Shown here in pieces: positions 19,479 through 29,156 of a stretch of DNA of 64,000 nt. Below the pieces are notes generated by a model. It saw only the letters and a program-made list of their open reading frames with translations, was not told the DNA's origin and ran no database searches. The stretch lies in NCBI RefSeq assembly GCF_011602085.1, contig NZ_JAAONY010000001.1, forward strand, positions 1 to 64,000, written 5' to 3'. The translations under genes and the position numbers were made by a program. The stretch is from Pseudoteredinibacter isoporae. Lineage in GTDB: Bacteria > Pseudomonadota > Gammaproteobacteria > Pseudomonadales > Cellvibrionaceae. Numbering within the stretch: the stretch's first letter is position 1; every line of letters starts with the position of its first letter.

Positions 19479-19812
19479 CAAAAGCCATAATCGGGCGCAC
19501 TTCAATACTGCCGTAACGAGCCGTCGGAATTTGCTTCGCCCAGGACACGGCTTCCTCTAGATTTTCACACTCGAACAGGTAATAGCCCCCGAGTTGCTCT
19601 TTGGTTTCCGCAAAGGGCCCGTCGCTCAGCAACAGCTCACCTTCACGCATGCGTACAGTGGTTGCCGTATTGGTGGGCTCCAGAGGATTACCCCCAAGCA
19701 TGACACCAGCAGCCATAGCCTTCTCCGTAAAGGCACGGTACTCACCGAAAAGTTGCTCCATGGGTACATCATCAAAAGTTTCATCGCTGTAAATCAATGC
19801 GAGGTATTGCAT
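19471..19812 (-). CDS. DGPF-domain (YCII-related) protein
   Basis: A 113-residue ferredoxin-fold protein of the YCII/DGPF family. The name-giving motif DGPF is at residues 64-67, followed by AETKEQLGGYY. AAGGAGTAAGAC precedes the ATG, a strong ribosome site. Its last codons overlap the first codons of the ECF sigma gene by 8 bp. Proteins of this family accompany ECF42 sigma factors across many bacteria, and whether they are sensors or targets is not established. Confidence 0.9.
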   Translation of the reverse strand: MQYLALIYSDETFDDVPMEQLFGEYRAFTEKAMAAGVMLGGNPLEPTNTATTVRMREGELLLSDGPFAETKEQLGGYYLFECENLEEAVSWAKQIPTARYGSIEVRPIMAFDD

Positions 19813-19948
19813 GTCTTACTCCTTGTATCGTGAAAACCGGCTGGACCGGCACAGGTTTCAGCGGGCGCGGACATTAAAATGCGCCTGCTTTCCTATACAC
19901 GTCGATCTACCATACAGGGAAAGGACAAAAAGGATAAGAATTTCTAAA

Positions 19949-21652
19949 TTAATTCTCTTCGAGGGGTTCAGGACGGGAAATCAGATAGCCTTGCACGAAG
20001 TCAACACCGAGTTTTTCCAGTGCATCGCGGAGTTCTTCGTTCTCCACATATTCGGCAACGGTCTTCAAATCCATAACGTGAGCGAGGTGATTGATCGTAC
20101 TCACCATGGCGTAGTCCTTGGCATCACGCAGCATGTTTTTAACAAACAGGCCATCGATTTTAATGTAGTGAACAGGCAGGTCGCGAAGGTACGCGAGGGA
20201 AGATTGCCCACGACCAAAATCATCGAGAAAGAACTTACAGCCCCGACTGCCCAGCTCACGCATAAGCTCGATGGCCGCCCGCCGACTGCTGATTGCGGCT
20301 GTTTCGGTAATTTCAAACTGAATACGCGCCGGGTCTACTCCGGTTTCATCCAGCATTTTGCAAACATAGTCGCAATATTTTGAATCGCCCAGGCTCGCAC
20401 CAGAGACATTGACGGCGTAGTGGTGCTCGTCATCCTGCTCGGACATATAAGCCAACACCTTACGTAGCACCAGGCGATCCAACTCCTCCATCAAGCCAAA
20501 CTGCTCAGCTGCTGGGATAAACTCCCCCGGACTTACCAAAGCACCTTCTTCGTCACGCATGCGCAACAGCACTTCGCTGTGGTGTCGATGACGGATGTCT
20601 TCAGTTGCGACAATCGGTTGGGCATACAAAATAAAGCGATCTTCAGCAATGGCTTTTTGAATGCGACTCAACCATTGCATGCTTTCCTGACGCGCTTTGA
20701 TACGCGCATCACCATGATAAACCTTGATTCGGTTGCGGCCGGATTTTTTCGCGGCATTACAGGATGCATTCGCTGCGGCCAACAACTGATTGGCCGACTC
20801 CCCTTCCGCATTGATCGCGACAACACCGATACTGATTCCAATCGCCAGCTCCTGACCGGACCAGCGGAAACGAAATGACTCCACTTTTTTCACGATACGC
20901 GACGCCATCTGACTCGCGCCGGACAAGCTGCAATCACTGAGCAACACGCCGAATTCATCGCTGCCCAAACGGGCCAGCATATCCTTGCCGCGCAAGCAGG
21001 AAACAAAAATACCAGCCACTTGTTTCAGCAGCTCGTCTCCGCCATCGTTCCCGCAACTTTCGTTGATCACCTTGAAGTGATAGAGATCGATGTACAACAG
21101 GCCCGAACTGGTTCCGGACTGGGCACGCTCCATCGCCTGACTCAAGGCATTCTCAAACGCTTGCCGCCCCGCAAAACCAGTTAAACTGTCCAGGCCACCC
21201 GCTCGCAACATCGCTTCGCGTGGGGAGTTCAATTTGCGCAGCCAGGCAACGGCATAGGCACTTTTGCTCTGCAATTCGCGGCTGTGAATCAAATACAAAT
21301 CGGCCGCTCCGTGACTGAGCGCCACGGTACAAGTTTCCCCTTCACACAATCGCTCAAACAGGCCCTCTTCCACTCGGCATTGATAACCGTCTGGACTCAT
21401 GGCCTGCAATAACTGATTAATCGGTTTTCCAATACTTTGACGGGAACCGCCCAGTAGAGTGCTGCCAGTGGCATTGGCCATTAACACGCAACCCTGTCGA
21501 TCGAGAAAGATCACCCCTTCGCGGGTATTGTCTGCCAGCAACTGACACAGCTTCAGTGCTTCTTCACGCCCGAAGCCCAATGCACTGATATCGCGCAATG
21601 TACTTAGCGGCGTGGACAGTCTCCACTTTGGCTCTGAAGAGTTGGGCTTCAC
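19949..21652 (-). CDS. PAS-GGDEF-EAL c-di-GMP turnover protein
   Basis: A 567-residue cytoplasmic protein with a PAS-like sensor (about 30-130), a GGDEF domain (about 155-310) and an EAL domain (about 325-560). The GGDEF signature is altered to GSDEF, with an RGKD inhibitory-site motif five residues before it. The EAL signature reads EVL, while the downstream catalytic residues are kept: FEITE, DDFG, KIDG, AEYVE and QGYLISRP. The likely net activity is phosphodiesterase, with GGDEF as a regulatory or weak cyclase module. The start is GTG at 21652. The 222 bp upstream of it hold no gene. Confidence 0.9.
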   Translation of the reverse strand: MKPNSSEPKWRLSTPLSTLRDISALGFGREEALKLCQLLADNTREGVIFLDRQGCVLMANATGSTLLGGSRQSIGKPINQLLQAMSPDGYQCRVEEGLFERLCEGETCTVALSHGAADLYLIHSRELQSKSAYAVAWLRKLNSPREAMLRAGGLDSLTGFAGRQAFENALSQAMERAQSGTSSGLLYIDLYHFKVINESCGNDGGDELLKQVAGIFVSCLRGKDMLARLGSDEFGVLLSDCSLSGASQMASRIVKKVESFRFRWSGQELAIGISIGVVAINAEGESANQLLAAANASCNAAKKSGRNRIKVYHGDARIKARQESMQWLSRIQKAIAEDRFILYAQPIVATEDIRHRHHSEVLLRMRDEEGALVSPGEFIPAAEQFGLMEELDRLVLRKVLAYMSEQDDEHHYAVNVSGASLGDSKYCDYVCKMLDETGVDPARIQFEITETAAISSRRAAIELMRELGSRGCKFFLDDFGRGQSSLAYLRDLPVHYIKIDGLFVKNMLRDAKDYAMVSTINHLAHVMDLKTVAEYVENEELRDALEKLGVDFVQGYLISRPEPLEEN

Positions 21653-21875
21653 TATTTGCTTCTACTGATTCCGTTTAGGTCATTAAGCTGTATCGGCTGA
21701 AGGTGAGTTTTCTCTAGCCAGGATCACGCGCAAAGAATTGCGCTGAATTCACCCATCTAAAGATAGAAGCCTAGGCCCAGTAGGCCAGAGAAATTCCTTG
21801 ATATGTGTTTGAATTTACTCACTTTACCGACGAAAGGTAGACAGAAGAGCAAGAAAAAGCAGCGCGAATAAAACT

Positions 21876-24338
21876 TTAGTGGAAAAGGCTCATTTGGCTG
21901 GCAGCGATATCGTCAAAGGAATCCCCCGCCATCGATAAAATAGCGTCAGCAACCGGCTTTAGCTGCCGCTCAACATAAAGACTGTAGTCGAGAGGACTGC
22001 CACAGGATTGCTCCAACCATTCCACCGGCTCCGGACCATTCACCGTTAACACATAGCTCACCCAATCACCCTGCTTGTAGATGTGGCCATCTCTCTGCAA
22101 TCGTTTGCTGGCCGCTTGTGCATGGGGTGGAATATTGTGTCGATAGTCACTGAGTTCCTGACGCAATCGCTTACGATACACCAGCTCGCTATCCAGTTCG
22201 CCGGCCAACACCGCTTTAACCTTACTTTCCACATAGTCTCTGTAAGGCTTTTCCAGAAACACCCTGCGATACAGTTCTTCTTGAAAGCTGCGTGCCAACA
22301 GGGTCCAGTCGGTACGCACATTTTCCAAACCCTTGAACACCATTTCTTCCCGACCGTTACGCTTCACCATGCCCGCGTAACGTTTTTTGCTGCCGAGATC
22401 CGAGCCACGAATGGTTGGCATAAAGAAGCGGCTGAAATGAGTTTCAAATTCAATTTCAAGAAAGCTTTCAATCTGATGGTCTTGCTGTAATCGTTCTGTC
22501 CAGAACTCATTTAATTTCTGGGCCAGTTCCCGGCCAATATCATTGGCTTCTTCATCACAACTGACATCGGGCAGGTGCACAAATACCGAATCGGTATCGC
22601 CATAAATTACTCGGTGCCCGGATTTCTCAATCCAGTGCTTGGTGGCAATCAAAATTTCGTGGCCACGCAAGGTGATGGAGCTGCACACTCTCGGATCAAA
22701 GAAGCGACAACCCGGAGAACCCAATACGCCGTAGAAGGAGTTCATGATGATTTTAATGGCCTGGGAAAGCGGTTGATTATCTTCGCTCTTGGCAACCTCC
22801 CTGGCTTGCCACAATTCAGCAATAATATTGGGCAATAAACTGTGCTGCCTTGAGAAACGCGCTTCGTTAAACCCCGGCACACACTCACTGTCAGGTAGAG
22901 ACAAATGTTTGGCTTGCCAATAGGCGCAGGGATCAATATTAAAGCTGCGAATAATAGAGGGATACAGGCTTTTGAAATCCAACACCAGTACGTGTTCATA
23001 CAATCCGGGTTTTGAGTCCATCACATAACCACCCGGGCTCACCACAGAAGATTGCAGCTCCCCCAGATTAGGAGCTGCAAAACCGGCGCGATGCAACAAT
23101 GGCAGATACGCATATTCAAACGCAGCCACCGAACCACCGTTCTTATCGGCCGACAAGCCGGTCAACTGACTGCGTGCCAATGCGAAATCCACCAACTGGG
23201 TTTTCGCAAAAATATCCCACACCAGCTCACAGTCCTGAACATTATACTTGGCCAGTTCAATGGGCTCTTCCCGATACTGCCGGGTAATTTCTTCCGCCCG
23301 GTTTTCCGACTGAATGAGCTTTTCCTTGCCTAATAATTCCGAGGCAACCGCACCCAACGCAAAACTTTCAAAATTGTAAAAAGCGGCTTTCAACAACTCG
23401 ATGCCATCCAGCACGATGCGCCCCGGCACGGTAATAAACTGGTGACCACCCTGATTGGCCTGACGCCAGCCGGGTTCCTGTCTTTCACGGCCAATACTGT
23501 ACTTTATCCCCCAGCGTCGACACATTTGTTCGAGCACCCAGAGGTCGAACTGAATGACATTCCAGCCCATTAAAATATCCGGATCTCGCTCCGCCAGCCA
23601 ATCAAAAAATGCTTGCAGACATTCCGCCTGCGTATCGAACCAGTGCAATGTTGCTGCCCCGGTTTCGGTGTCGATTCGCTGGGTTTCAAGAGAACCGTCT
23701 TCGTCGCGGACTTTTTCCTCTTTGCCCAACCTTTTGCTGTTTGGTCCCTCGTCCTGCGGCGCCTCATCTTCAGGCGCCGCATCTGGACGAACCATAAATA
23801 CCACGGGTGCACAGTCCCCAACGGCCGCAACCGAATACAACGTGCGAGCATTAAAAGACGTTTCAATATCAATGGATATGGCCTTCAAGGCGGGCTTATA
23901 ACTTGAAGGCTTGCAACGCACCTGCTGCAAAACAGGAAAACCGTTTTCTGTTGCCGTCGGAGCTTTATCAAAGCGAATGCCGGCAAAGATAAACCGCTCC
24001 ATGAGAAAACGTTCCGGAGGACGAATATCCCCTTCCCACACTTGCAAGCCCCGGGAGGTCAGCTGACGCAGCCCGTCACGCAAACGACGCTGACTTCGGT
24101 TGTAGCAGGCATAGAGCGCCTGATCATCCCAACTGCGCAATGCAACTGGCGCATAACGCCAGGTCACCCCCAAGATCTCCTGAGCCGCAGGCAGGTCATC
24201 TGCAGCAATAAAAAATACCGCTTCCTGCTTGTCGATCAATACCTTAACCGGCCCCTGGTCACTGGCCACCCACAATTCCAGACGCACACCTTTAGGCGCG
24301 TCTTTCCATTCTCGGGTCAGGATAAAAGCATCAAGCAT
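21876..24338 (-). CDS. polB: DNA polymerase II (family B)
   Basis: Family B polymerase of 820 residues used in damage tolerance and repair. The exonuclease motif SIDIETSF is at about residue 160. Polymerase motif A is DFKSLYPSII (about 460) and motif C is YGDTDSVF (about 590); KRYAG follows. An acidic insert (about residues 196-240) sits inside the exonuclease region. The start is the ATG at 24338, judged from family alignment; no clear ribosome site is seen and a TATACAT just upstream might be a -10 box, so a very short leader is possible. I searched by eye for a LexA box and found no convincing one. Confidence 0.93.
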   Translation of the reverse strand: MLDAFILTREWKDAPKGVRLELWVASDQGPVKVLIDKQEAVFFIAADDLPAAQEILGVTWRYAPVALRSWDDQALYACYNRSQRRLRDGLRQLTSRGLQVWEGDIRPPERFLMERFIFAGIRFDKAPTATENGFPVLQQVRCKPSSYKPALKAISIDIETSFNARTLYSVAAVGDCAPVVFMVRPDAAPEDEAPQDEGPNSKRLGKEEKVRDEDGSLETQRIDTETGAATLHWFDTQAECLQAFFDWLAERDPDILMGWNVIQFDLWVLEQMCRRWGIKYSIGRERQEPGWRQANQGGHQFITVPGRIVLDGIELLKAAFYNFESFALGAVASELLGKEKLIQSENRAEEITRQYREEPIELAKYNVQDCELVWDIFAKTQLVDFALARSQLTGLSADKNGGSVAAFEYAYLPLLHRAGFAAPNLGELQSSVVSPGGYVMDSKPGLYEHVLVLDFKSLYPSIIRSFNIDPCAYWQAKHLSLPDSECVPGFNEARFSRQHSLLPNIIAELWQAREVAKSEDNQPLSQAIKIIMNSFYGVLGSPGCRFFDPRVCSSITLRGHEILIATKHWIEKSGHRVIYGDTDSVFVHLPDVSCDEEANDIGRELAQKLNEFWTERLQQDHQIESFLEIEFETHFSRFFMPTIRGSDLGSKKRYAGMVKRNGREEMVFKGLENVRTDWTLLARSFQEELYRRVFLEKPYRDYVESKVKAVLAGELDSELVYRKRLRQELSDYRHNIPPHAQAASKRLQRDGHIYKQGDWVSYVLTVNGPEPVEWLEQSCGSPLDYSLYVERQLKPVADAILSMAGDSFDDIAASQMSLFH

Positions 24339-24467
24339 AATGTATAAATAGTGTGTAACAGGAACGCAGACAGTGTAGTAAGAATAAAACAGCGAGGGGT
24401 ACCGACCTCGCGCCATGGATATTATGGCAGAAATCAGCGTTTGATTCTGTGGAAGTGAACGAATTCA

Positions 24468-24498
24468 GGAAGAGAAAAGGTGAGCGACTGCCCACCTT
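24468..24498 (-). terminator. rho-independent terminator after the DUF2333 gene
   Basis: On the minus strand a stem AAGGTG/CACCTT (24498-24493 with 24482-24477) is followed by TTTTCTCTTCC. It sits between the DUF2333 gene and polB and would separate their transcripts. Confidence 0.5.
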
Positions 24499-24516
24499 AA
24501 AAAACCGGCTTTCAGC

Positions 24517-25524
24517 TTAGCCTTTGGAGAGCAGTTCGCGCAGATCGATAATCGCGGCATTGGCTCGGGAGATGTAAGAAGCCATCACCAGAGAGTGATT
24601 AGCCAACATGCCAAAACCACTACCATTCACAATCATCGGGCTCAGAATAGGCTCCTGAGCGGCTTCCAGTTCACGGATAATCTGCTGCAAGCTTACGCGT
24701 GCGTTTTTCTTTTCCAGAACATCGGCGAAGTCTTTTTCCATGGCACGCAAAAACTGCAGCAGCGCCCAAGTAGAACCACGCGCTTCATAGAACACATCGT
24801 CAATTTCCATCCAAGGGGTTTTGACTTCCAGCTCGGCCGGCGCCGGCGTGCTTTGGCTGGCATTCTCTTCACCGGCCAAATCCGTATTGATTCGACGCTG
24901 GCCAACACTTGCACTCAAGCGCTGGGATAAACTTCCGAGACGAGTTTCGACGGTACGCAACCAGTTGCGCAGATTATCCGCACGGGCAAAAAACTGGGCG
25001 TCAGTAGCGTCATCATCCACGAGACGATCCAGATACTGCTGCAAATACATGGTGGCTTCCTTGTACTGCTTTTCAGAAGCCGGCAGCATCCAGCTGTTGT
25101 GGTCGAAATTAAAACGCGGCTCAGCCAAAGCCAGGTCAGCGTCTTCAGTGGACTGGGATTGAGAACGACTGAAGCTTTCGCGCATCGCTTTACTGAGATC
25201 ACGAACCTGAATCAGCGCACCGTATTCCCAATTGGGAATATTGTCGAGCCAGACGCCCGGAGGAAAAATATCATTGGACAAAAAACCGCCGGGCTTATAC
25301 AGCAGCGTATCGGCCACACTGATCAGTGTTTTTGTAGTTTCCACTCCGGTAATTTTGGAATTCTGCAATGCGCGAAAGCGCACTTCACTCTCTTTAGAGA
25401 GGTAGAAATCTTCACCGGGCTCGGAGCTCCAGTAGATGCCCAACACGACGGTCACCAGCAGAAGAATCCCCAGGATAAACCCCGTACCCCGAAACCAGGC
25501 ACCTCCGTTCGCTGAATAACTCAT
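24517..25524 (-). CDS. DUF2333 family membrane-anchored protein
   Basis: A 335-residue protein with one N-terminal membrane helix (about residues 13-32) and a large soluble part, mostly helical, that should face the periplasm. I recognise it as DUF2333-like from the segment around WMEIDDVFYEARGSTWALL (about 240-258); the family has no known function. AAGGAGCTAATCA precedes the ATG. It lies upstream of polB and downstream of the PCu(A)C gene on the same strand, with no obvious functional link to either. Confidence 0.75.
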   Translation of the reverse strand: MSYSANGGAWFRGTGFILGILLLVTVVLGIYWSSEPGEDFYLSKESEVRFRALQNSKITGVETTKTLISVADTLLYKPGGFLSNDIFPPGVWLDNIPNWEYGALIQVRDLSKAMRESFSRSQSQSTEDADLALAEPRFNFDHNSWMLPASEKQYKEATMYLQQYLDRLVDDDATDAQFFARADNLRNWLRTVETRLGSLSQRLSASVGQRRINTDLAGEENASQSTPAPAELEVKTPWMEIDDVFYEARGSTWALLQFLRAMEKDFADVLEKKNARVSLQQIIRELEAAQEPILSPMIVNGSGFGMLANHSLVMASYISRANAAIIDLRELLSKG

Positions 25525-25583
25525 TGATTAGCTCCTTAGTATTTTGCAGTCGGGCGCATAACTCGTCTTACAGGCTGCCCCGA

Positions 25584-26018
25584 TTAATAGGCCTTCACCA
25601 GCACATCGACATCCAGACTCTCGCCCGTATCAGTCTCTATCTGCATGGTGAATTTATCACCAACACGCAACGGCCTTTTCACCCCGAACAGCATTATATG
25701 GTATCCGCCGGGCTGAAACCGTAAAATTTTGCCAAGCTCAAGGTCGATACCCGGGAGCTTGCGCATCTTCATCATGCCGTCTTCATGTATATGACGATGA
25801 AACTCGGCAGAACGGGCCAAAGGACTGCTCACAGAAACCAAACGAACGGGCGCATCACCATTATTGCGCAGCTCCAGATAAGCCACCGCAGTGCTCTGGC
25901 CCGGCGGCAGAGGGCGACTGTAAGCCTCTCCTAACTGCTCGAGGGCCGAGGCCGGCCAAGCGATGACCGCCAGAATAAACAGGGTAAAAAAACGACAGAT
26001 TTTCAGGGAAAAGCCCAT
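25584..26018 (-). CDS. periplasmic copper chaperone PCu(A)C
   Basis: A 144-residue secreted protein. The Sec signal peptide ends at about residue 25 (WPASA). The Cu(I)-binding H(M)x10Mx21HxM-type signature is spread over EFHRHIHEDGMMKM (about 72-85) and GGYHIM (about 107-112). The family delivers copper to the CuA/CuB sites of cytochrome oxidases. No senC/scoI or oxidase gene is adjacent. CGGAGTGTGCC precedes the ATG. It stands between the LapD-like gene and the DUF2333 gene on the same strand. Confidence 0.92.
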   Translation of the reverse strand: MGFSLKICRFFTLFILAVIAWPASALEQLGEAYSRPLPPGQSTAVAYLELRNNGDAPVRLVSVSSPLARSAEFHRHIHEDGMMKMRKLPGIDLELGKILRFQPGGYHIMLFGVKRPLRVGDKFTMQIETDTGESLDVDVLVKAY

Positions 26019-26071
26019 GGCACACTCCGATGTATTGGCCGAAGTATGCCTTAGGGAAGATGAACTAAAGC

Positions 26072-28009
26072 TTACAGCGGCTGGTCACTAGGTCTGCCCA
26101 GATAATAACCCTGACCACCGTCCAATCCCAAATCCTTAACCGCTTGCCATTGCTCTTCGGTTTCAATGCCTTCGGCAAACAAGGTGAGATCACAGCTGCG
26201 AGCGATCTTCAGCAGGGTTTCCACATAGAAACGACTGTCGGATTTAGGGTCGAGACTGTGCGTAAAGCGCATATCCACCTTCAACATGCGCAATGCAATA
26301 CTTTGAAGATGCATAAACTCGCTTCCGGCCACGCCAAAGTGATCCAGTGAGACACCGGCACAGGCTGGCCCAAGACGCTCCACCACCGTACGCAGAACTT
26401 CTTCATCCGCCTCCAGCATTTGTGCGGGCAACTCAAGCTGCAAACGCTCGGCAAATTGCGGATTGCTGCGCAGGAATTCTTCCAACCACGGTGCAAACTG
26501 TTTGTTGTGCAAGGAGTTCGGAGACAAATTCACACACAAAATTGAACCACCGGCCGGCCCTTGCTCGGCCAGCATTTCTATCAGCACTCGATCAAGGTCG
26601 GCACTCAAATTAAAGCGCTCCACCATCGGCCAGAACACACCGGCCGTTAAAAGCTCTTCACCTTCCTGCAAGCGGCACAAGACTTCCAAGTGCACCAGGC
26701 TACCATCAATACTGTACACAGGCTGGTAGTGCAGGACAAAAGCCCGCCGTTCGATTGCCGAAGAAATCATTTCTCCCCACTCGTGGGCTGGCCGTGCAGA
26801 CTCAGCCGTCTCGCGCTCAGCAATAGCCCAATTGCCACCGCCTTCGCCATGGTGCTGAGCTTTGCGAAGCGCCATATCAGCCTGGGAAAGAAGATTGTTT
26901 TCCCGCGCAATAGCTTCCGAGTGGGCCGCACCGATATAAGGCACTAGCTCCTTGCTCTGGTACCAGCTGCGACGGGACAAGGAGTTGATCAACTCAGACG
27001 CCAGATTTCTGGACTCATCTTCATCCAGTTCGGGCACAAAGATGGAAAAATCCGCTCCGGAACGGCGCCCAACAATGGCATCCGTCATCGTGACAACTTC
27101 ACGCAGGGTGTTGGCGATGGACAGCAAACATTCATCGCCTGCATCGCGGCCATGGCTATCGTTGTATTCGATCAAGCCCTGGATTTGCAGCAAATACAAA
27201 GCGCCCCGATTGCCGCTACGCTCCGAGTCAATGAAGGCTCTGAAACGTGCATCAAAGTCACGCCGATTGGACAACTGGGTCACGGAATCCAAATGCGCTT
27301 GCTTGTACAAACTTTCGGTGAGCCCCACCTGTTCCTGGAACATGGATTGGACTTTTTGCACCATGCGGTTCATCGCGGTAACGACCCGGCGCAATTCTAC
27401 GGTTTTGGGCAACTCATCCTGGACCGGAAACTCGCGGCGACAAATCGCCTCGGCTTGGTTCTCAACTTTGCTCAAAGGCCTGAGCAAATAACGCAGCCCG
27501 AGACCAACCACCACATAACAGATAACCGCCGTAATCAAAAAGATATAGATGTATTGAATGCAAACGCGCCACAAATCCCGGTAGGCATAACCCGGATTGC
27601 CCACCACAATCACATCACCCAAAATGCGCCAGCCACTGACCACCTCGGCCTGCCCAATGGGCTCGGGAAGATCAATCATCTGAATAAACCAGTCCGGCAC
27701 ACCTTCAATGGCGACCGGCAGCTCACGGTGAATACTGGGCTGGTTGTCGGCGCTCTTGCGAAAGATAATATTGCGGTAGTAGCCGCGATCGAAAATCACA
27801 TCCACCAGAGAACGTACTTGGGCATCATCGGCCTGAGCAGCCGGCGCGGAGAGGGTCAAAGCCAAAGATGTTGCAGTGTCTTCCGCATGGTTTTGCATCT
27901 GCTCGTGAAAATAGAGCCGTGCGTTGAGTACGCTAATGACCAGATTGACCGCAAGTAGCGCGCACATAAGCACACTGATTGCGATAATTAGTTGCCGAAA
28001 CAAAGTCAC
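26072..28009 (-). CDS. LapD-like inner-membrane c-di-GMP receptor (degenerate GGDEF-EAL)
   Basis: A 645-residue protein with LapD architecture: membrane helix 1 (about 7-27), a periplasmic LapD/MoxY-N sensor (about 30-145), helix 2 (about 150-172), a HAMP region, GGDEF (about 235-395) and EAL (about 405-640). Both enzyme domains look dead: the GGDEF signature reads SGADF, EAL reads EVL, and the DDFG loop reads LDHFG, losing a metal-binding aspartate. That is the expected signature of a receptor that binds c-di-GMP with its EAL domain and sequesters the LapG protease to keep large adhesins on the surface. Neither lapG nor an adhesin gene is visible here. GTG start with GGGGAAAG upstream. The 258-bp region before it contains a 12-bp palindrome GGCCATATGGCC (28076-28087). 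Confidence 0.88.
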   Translation of the reverse strand: MTLFRQLIIAISVLMCALLAVNLVISVLNARLYFHEQMQNHAEDTATSLALTLSAPAAQADDAQVRSLVDVIFDRGYYRNIIFRKSADNQPSIHRELPVAIEGVPDWFIQMIDLPEPIGQAEVVSGWRILGDVIVVGNPGYAYRDLWRVCIQYIYIFLITAVICYVVVGLGLRYLLRPLSKVENQAEAICRREFPVQDELPKTVELRRVVTAMNRMVQKVQSMFQEQVGLTESLYKQAHLDSVTQLSNRRDFDARFRAFIDSERSGNRGALYLLQIQGLIEYNDSHGRDAGDECLLSIANTLREVVTMTDAIVGRRSGADFSIFVPELDEDESRNLASELINSLSRRSWYQSKELVPYIGAAHSEAIARENNLLSQADMALRKAQHHGEGGGNWAIAERETAESARPAHEWGEMISSAIERRAFVLHYQPVYSIDGSLVHLEVLCRLQEGEELLTAGVFWPMVERFNLSADLDRVLIEMLAEQGPAGGSILCVNLSPNSLHNKQFAPWLEEFLRSNPQFAERLQLELPAQMLEADEEVLRTVVERLGPACAGVSLDHFGVAGSEFMHLQSIALRMLKVDMRFTHSLDPKSDSRFYVETLLKIARSCDLTLFAEGIETEEQWQAVKDLGLDGGQGYYLGRPSDQPL

Positions 28010-28267
28010 TGCTGCTTTCCCCTATTGTTGGGTTTCCCTAAGGCCTTTCCAGGCTGAGCCTACCCTCCACGTATCGGCCATATGGCCAATCTCCTTAAGG
28101 CTCAGCATAAAAGCATAGAAGAAAAACCGCTTTTAGGCCTCGGAGCAGCTCAAATCGGCGTGGAATTCCTTACTTCTGTAAGGCGTCAGAATAGCCAATA
28201 AGATGATTTGAACAGGACCGGGCGAAGGCATCGGCCCTCATCCCGGCAAAAGTTCAGATACCGGAAA

Positions 28268-28972
28268 TCAGGGCGTTTCCAATTTAATTTGCGGGTTACG
28301 GCCACGGCGAATATCCCCCCGCAAACGATAACCCGGCAAGGCCTTTTTCATTTGCAGATAAATCCAGCGCCCTTGTGCATCCGTTGGCGCACTGATAATC
28401 GCCAGCAAACCATCGATTTTCGCTCGCTGGGCTATCAACTGAAGATAGGGCTGCAGACTCTCGTCTTTATTTTTTAACGCCTCAGGGTCAATCAAATAGA
28501 GGTTTTCATCGTTATCCTGTTGGGCCGGGTTGGTTTTAGCCGCGGCAGGTACATTTACCTTCTGCAGCTTTGCCAATAAGGTTTTGGCCGGGGCATTGTC
28601 AGGATCAATACTTAAAGCGCGGCGCAGCCAGGTTTTGGCTTTCGACAGGCTGCCTTTGGCAGCGGCATTACGAGACATTTCCACATAACGCAGTGGAATC
28701 ATCTGCAAGCCGGAATTGGCTTGCACATTGTTCGGATCGATCGCCAGCACAGCGCGGTACAAATCCAGCGCATTATTATGCTTGGGGATGGTCAGGCGAT
28801 TGGCAGCCAGGGCTTTTTCCGCATCACTCAGTAAGCTATTGATTTGAGCCGCACGAAAATCAGGCTTGGGCTTCACGGGGCGCTTGACCGGCTCAGGGGA
28901 AGGTTTGGGAACAGGTGCCTGGCAGGCAACCAGAGACGCCAACAACAGCAGCAATAAGCTACGGGGATACAT
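28268..28972 (-). CDS. TPR-containing lipoprotein
   Basis: A 234-residue lipoprotein of unknown function. The signal peptide ends in the lipobox SLVAC, with Cys17 as the lipidated residue. A Pro/Lys-rich linker (about 18-40) is followed by two or three TPR-like helix pairs (about 42-130) and a C-terminal region of about 85 residues. AAGGGCTGTTC precedes the ATG. It is transcribed toward lapD, with a 258-bp gap that holds short hairpins (CCTTAC-TTCT-GTAAGG, 28168-28183) and no gene. Confidence 0.75.
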   Translation of the reverse strand: MYPRSLLLLLLASLVACQAPVPKPSPEPVKRPVKPKPDFRAAQINSLLSDAEKALAANRLTIPKHNNALDLYRAVLAIDPNNVQANSGLQMIPLRYVEMSRNAAAKGSLSKAKTWLRRALSIDPDNAPAKTLLAKLQKVNVPAAAKTNPAQQDNDENLYLIDPEALKNKDESLQPYLQLIAQRAKIDGLLAIISAPTDAQGRWIYLQMKKALPGYRLRGDIRRGRNPQIKLETP

Positions 28973-29156
28973 GAACAGCCCTTGTGATACTTTTTTGAGT
29001 TAAGTTTTAGCAAATCCGGGTGGGTACGCTTGGGAATAAACGTATAATCACCCGCAAAGACAGCGGAACTGTGCAACAAAGCGTGAGACAAAGCAAACCT
29101 TGCAAACGCAAAAACATGACGCCAGCCGCAGTACCGGGATTAATCGAGACAGATTT

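Noticed and set aside
24339-24420. LexA box upstream of polB
   Set aside because: CTGT and ACA segments occur, but none with the N8 spacing of a CTGT-N8-ACAG site.
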